Below are positions 6,078-7,232 of a DNA stretch of 7,232 bases, piece by piece. The position numbers and the translations under genes are program-made. How positions within the stretch are numbered: the first letter of the stretch is position 1; every line of letters starts with the position of its first letter. Source of the DNA: a bacterium. Its GTDB lineage: Bacteria; Bacteroidota; Ignavibacteria; Kapaibacteriales; UBA2268. The notes under the pieces were generated by a model, which saw only the letters and a program-made list of their open reading frames with translations, did no database searches and was not told the origin of the DNA. The stretch is taken from NCBI GenBank assembly GCA_030426865.1, contig JAUHXN010000148.1, positions 1 to 7,232 on the forward strand, in the 5' to 3' direction.

Positions 6078-7232
6078 TTAGTTTATTACCACTTTAAAAG
6101 TTTTGTTAGCTACAGAAACAAAATAAACCCCTGCCGCAACATCTTTGCAATGCCAGATTAACTCTTTGTTCATTTCTATACTTATATTCTGATTCGTTAA
6201 CAATCTACCGTTAGAATCGTGTATAGTGATGTCTTCTGCATTTAAAATTTTATTCGTCAGAATAGAATTATCAAACTCAATTCGTAATATATCATTAGCG
6301 GGTTGAGGGTAAGCTGCAGTAATATTGATATTTGGCTCTGTCTTAACAGATGACAGTACTATATCAAGTTTATCTAATGTCGTATAAAATATCCCGCTCC
6401 AAGTACCCAGAAAAAAAGTATCATCGATTAATTGTAGATTATTTACGGTTTCTTCCATATCAGGAAATGTATTCTCCCAAGTTTTTCCATTATCTTTAGA
6501 AAGAAATATACTAGAAACTGTTTTTACTATTATATTGTCTTCCAATTTATAAATATCATCAACCCATCCATTAGCTGAAAGTGAATCAGAGAACCAAACT
6601 ACTTCTTTAGTTATTGAGTTCCATTTTAGCATACCAGTATCTTGTGTCCCAATATAGAATTCATCTCCATATTTCTCAATTGCCCTAATTTTCAATTTGT
6701 TTAATAATGTATCACCGAAATCAAATTTATTCCAATTTGTTCCATTATTCTCAGAATAGAACATTCCCTTATCCAAAGTTCCCAAATATAGATTATTATC
6801 AATAAAGTTATATTTTAATGCCCCCCTAATTGATTCTCCAATATTTTCATCTTCTACCATTGACCAATTTTCGCCCAAATCGTCAGAATAATAAGTACCA
6901 AAAGACATTGAAATAAGAATTCTTTCATTGATTATTGTTAAGTCCCTTAAATTTGTGAGGCTGTAGCTTTTACCTGGAAATTCTATTGTTTTCCAATTCT
7001 CTCCATAATCATTTGATATATGGATCAGTCCTCCATTATAAGCATAGGCAATCATTAAATTGTCTTTAACTCTTAATCTCCAAAAAGAAGCTTTGTCTTC
7101 GAATAAAGATTCATTCAAATTACTCCAGCTCTTCCCTTTATCCGTTGAAGTTTTTATTCCATTATTATATATTGGAGCAAACAATTGATTATTGTCTGCT
7201 CTTAAGTCAAAACTGAGTGCCCTATTAGACTG
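6078..7232 (-). CDS. Secreted Asp-box beta-propeller protein with type IX sorting tail (N-terminus outside window)
   Basis: The frame is open to the right edge (it begins QSNRALSFDLRADNNQ), so the TTG at 7184 is not the real start. 384 residues are visible. Five Asp-box motifs (SxDxGxxW type) recur: STDKGKSW (7125-7148), SNDYGENW (6993-7016), SDDLGENW (6864-6887), SENNGTNW (6732-6755) and SKDNGKTW (6477-6500). Spacing is 43-44 residues, then one double gap, as in sialidase/BNR or photosystem-assembly-factor-like propellers. Many blades carry GxxxxGxFYS before the box. The last 80 residues or so form a type IX secretion C-terminal domain: AAYPQPANDILRIEF, then ITIHDSNGRLL, then AAGVYFVSVANKTFKVVIN. 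The protein should therefore cross the outer membrane and be released or anchored at the surface. No catalytic residues can be assigned, so a binding or structural role is as likely as an enzymatic one. Confidence 0.93.
   Translation of the reverse strand, partial: QSNRALSFDLRADNNQLFAPIYNNGIKTSTDKGKSWSNLNESLFEDKASFWRLRVKDNLMIAYAYNGGLIHISNDYGENWKTIEFPGKSYSLTNLRDLTIINERILISMSFGTYYSDDLGENWSMVEDENIGESIRGALKYNFIDNNLYLGTLDKGMFYSENNGTNWNKFDFGDTLLNKLKIRAIEKYGDEFYIGTQDTGMLKWNSITKEVVWFSDSLSANGWVDDIYKLEDNIIVKTVSSIFLSKDNGKTWENTFPDMEETVNNLQLIDDTFFLGTWSGIFYTTLDKLDIVLSSVKTEPNINITAAYPQPANDILRIEFDNSILTNKILNAEDITIHDSNGRLLTNQNISIEMNKELIWHCKDVAAGVYFVSVANKTFKVVIN

Noticed and set aside
7182..7184. TTG (minus strand) at 7184 as the start of the propeller gene
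   Set aside because: The frame continues open for 16 more codons to the window end, with sequence that fits the propeller, and no signal peptide follows this TTG.

Overview
The window is AT-rich DNA from a member of the Bacteroidota. Four things point there: a TonB-dependent receptor paired with a DUF4249 lipoprotein, a protein ending in a type IX secretion (Por) sorting tail, an outer-membrane barrel protein whose signal peptide is probably cut just before a glutamine, and an almost complete lack of Shine-Dalgarno sequences. Genus cannot be assigned from what is visible. The genes look like ordinary chromosomal genes; no transposase, integrase, phage gene, tRNA, rRNA or CRISPR array was seen.

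Layout: (1) Positions 1-2590, plus strand: the 3' part of a TonB-dependent receptor runs in from the left edge and overlaps by 8 bases a DUF4249 lipoprotein. This is a two-gene outer-membrane module closed by a strong hairpin terminator at 2617-2649. (2) Positions 2663-3338, minus strand: two small cytoplasmic-type proteins, one resembling the Imm32 immunity family and one unrecognised, with no toxin gene beside them. (3) Positions 3430-5108, plus strand: a CPBP (CAAX/Abi-type) intramembrane protease and a cation diffusion facilitator (CDF) metal transporter, 41 bases apart and probably co-transcribed. The transporter appears to start at TTG. (4) Positions 5109-5348: a 240-base spacer carrying a REP-like perfect hairpin. 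(5) Positions 5349-5984: a small outer-membrane beta-barrel protein. (6) Positions 5998-6077: two consecutive stem-loops between convergent genes, the second a strong terminator. (7) Positions 6078-7232, minus strand: the C-terminal part of a secreted Asp-box beta-propeller with a type IX sorting tail, running off the right edge.

Most of the window concerns the cell envelope: TonB-driven uptake, an outer-membrane barrel, a secreted propeller, inner-membrane metal efflux and an intramembrane protease. I do not see a clear undescribed multi-gene system. The places most worth a second look are the orphan immunity-like pair with its unrecognised 121-residue partner, the REP-like hairpin, and departures from family consensus in the metal site of the CDF transporter and the third motif of the CPBP protease.
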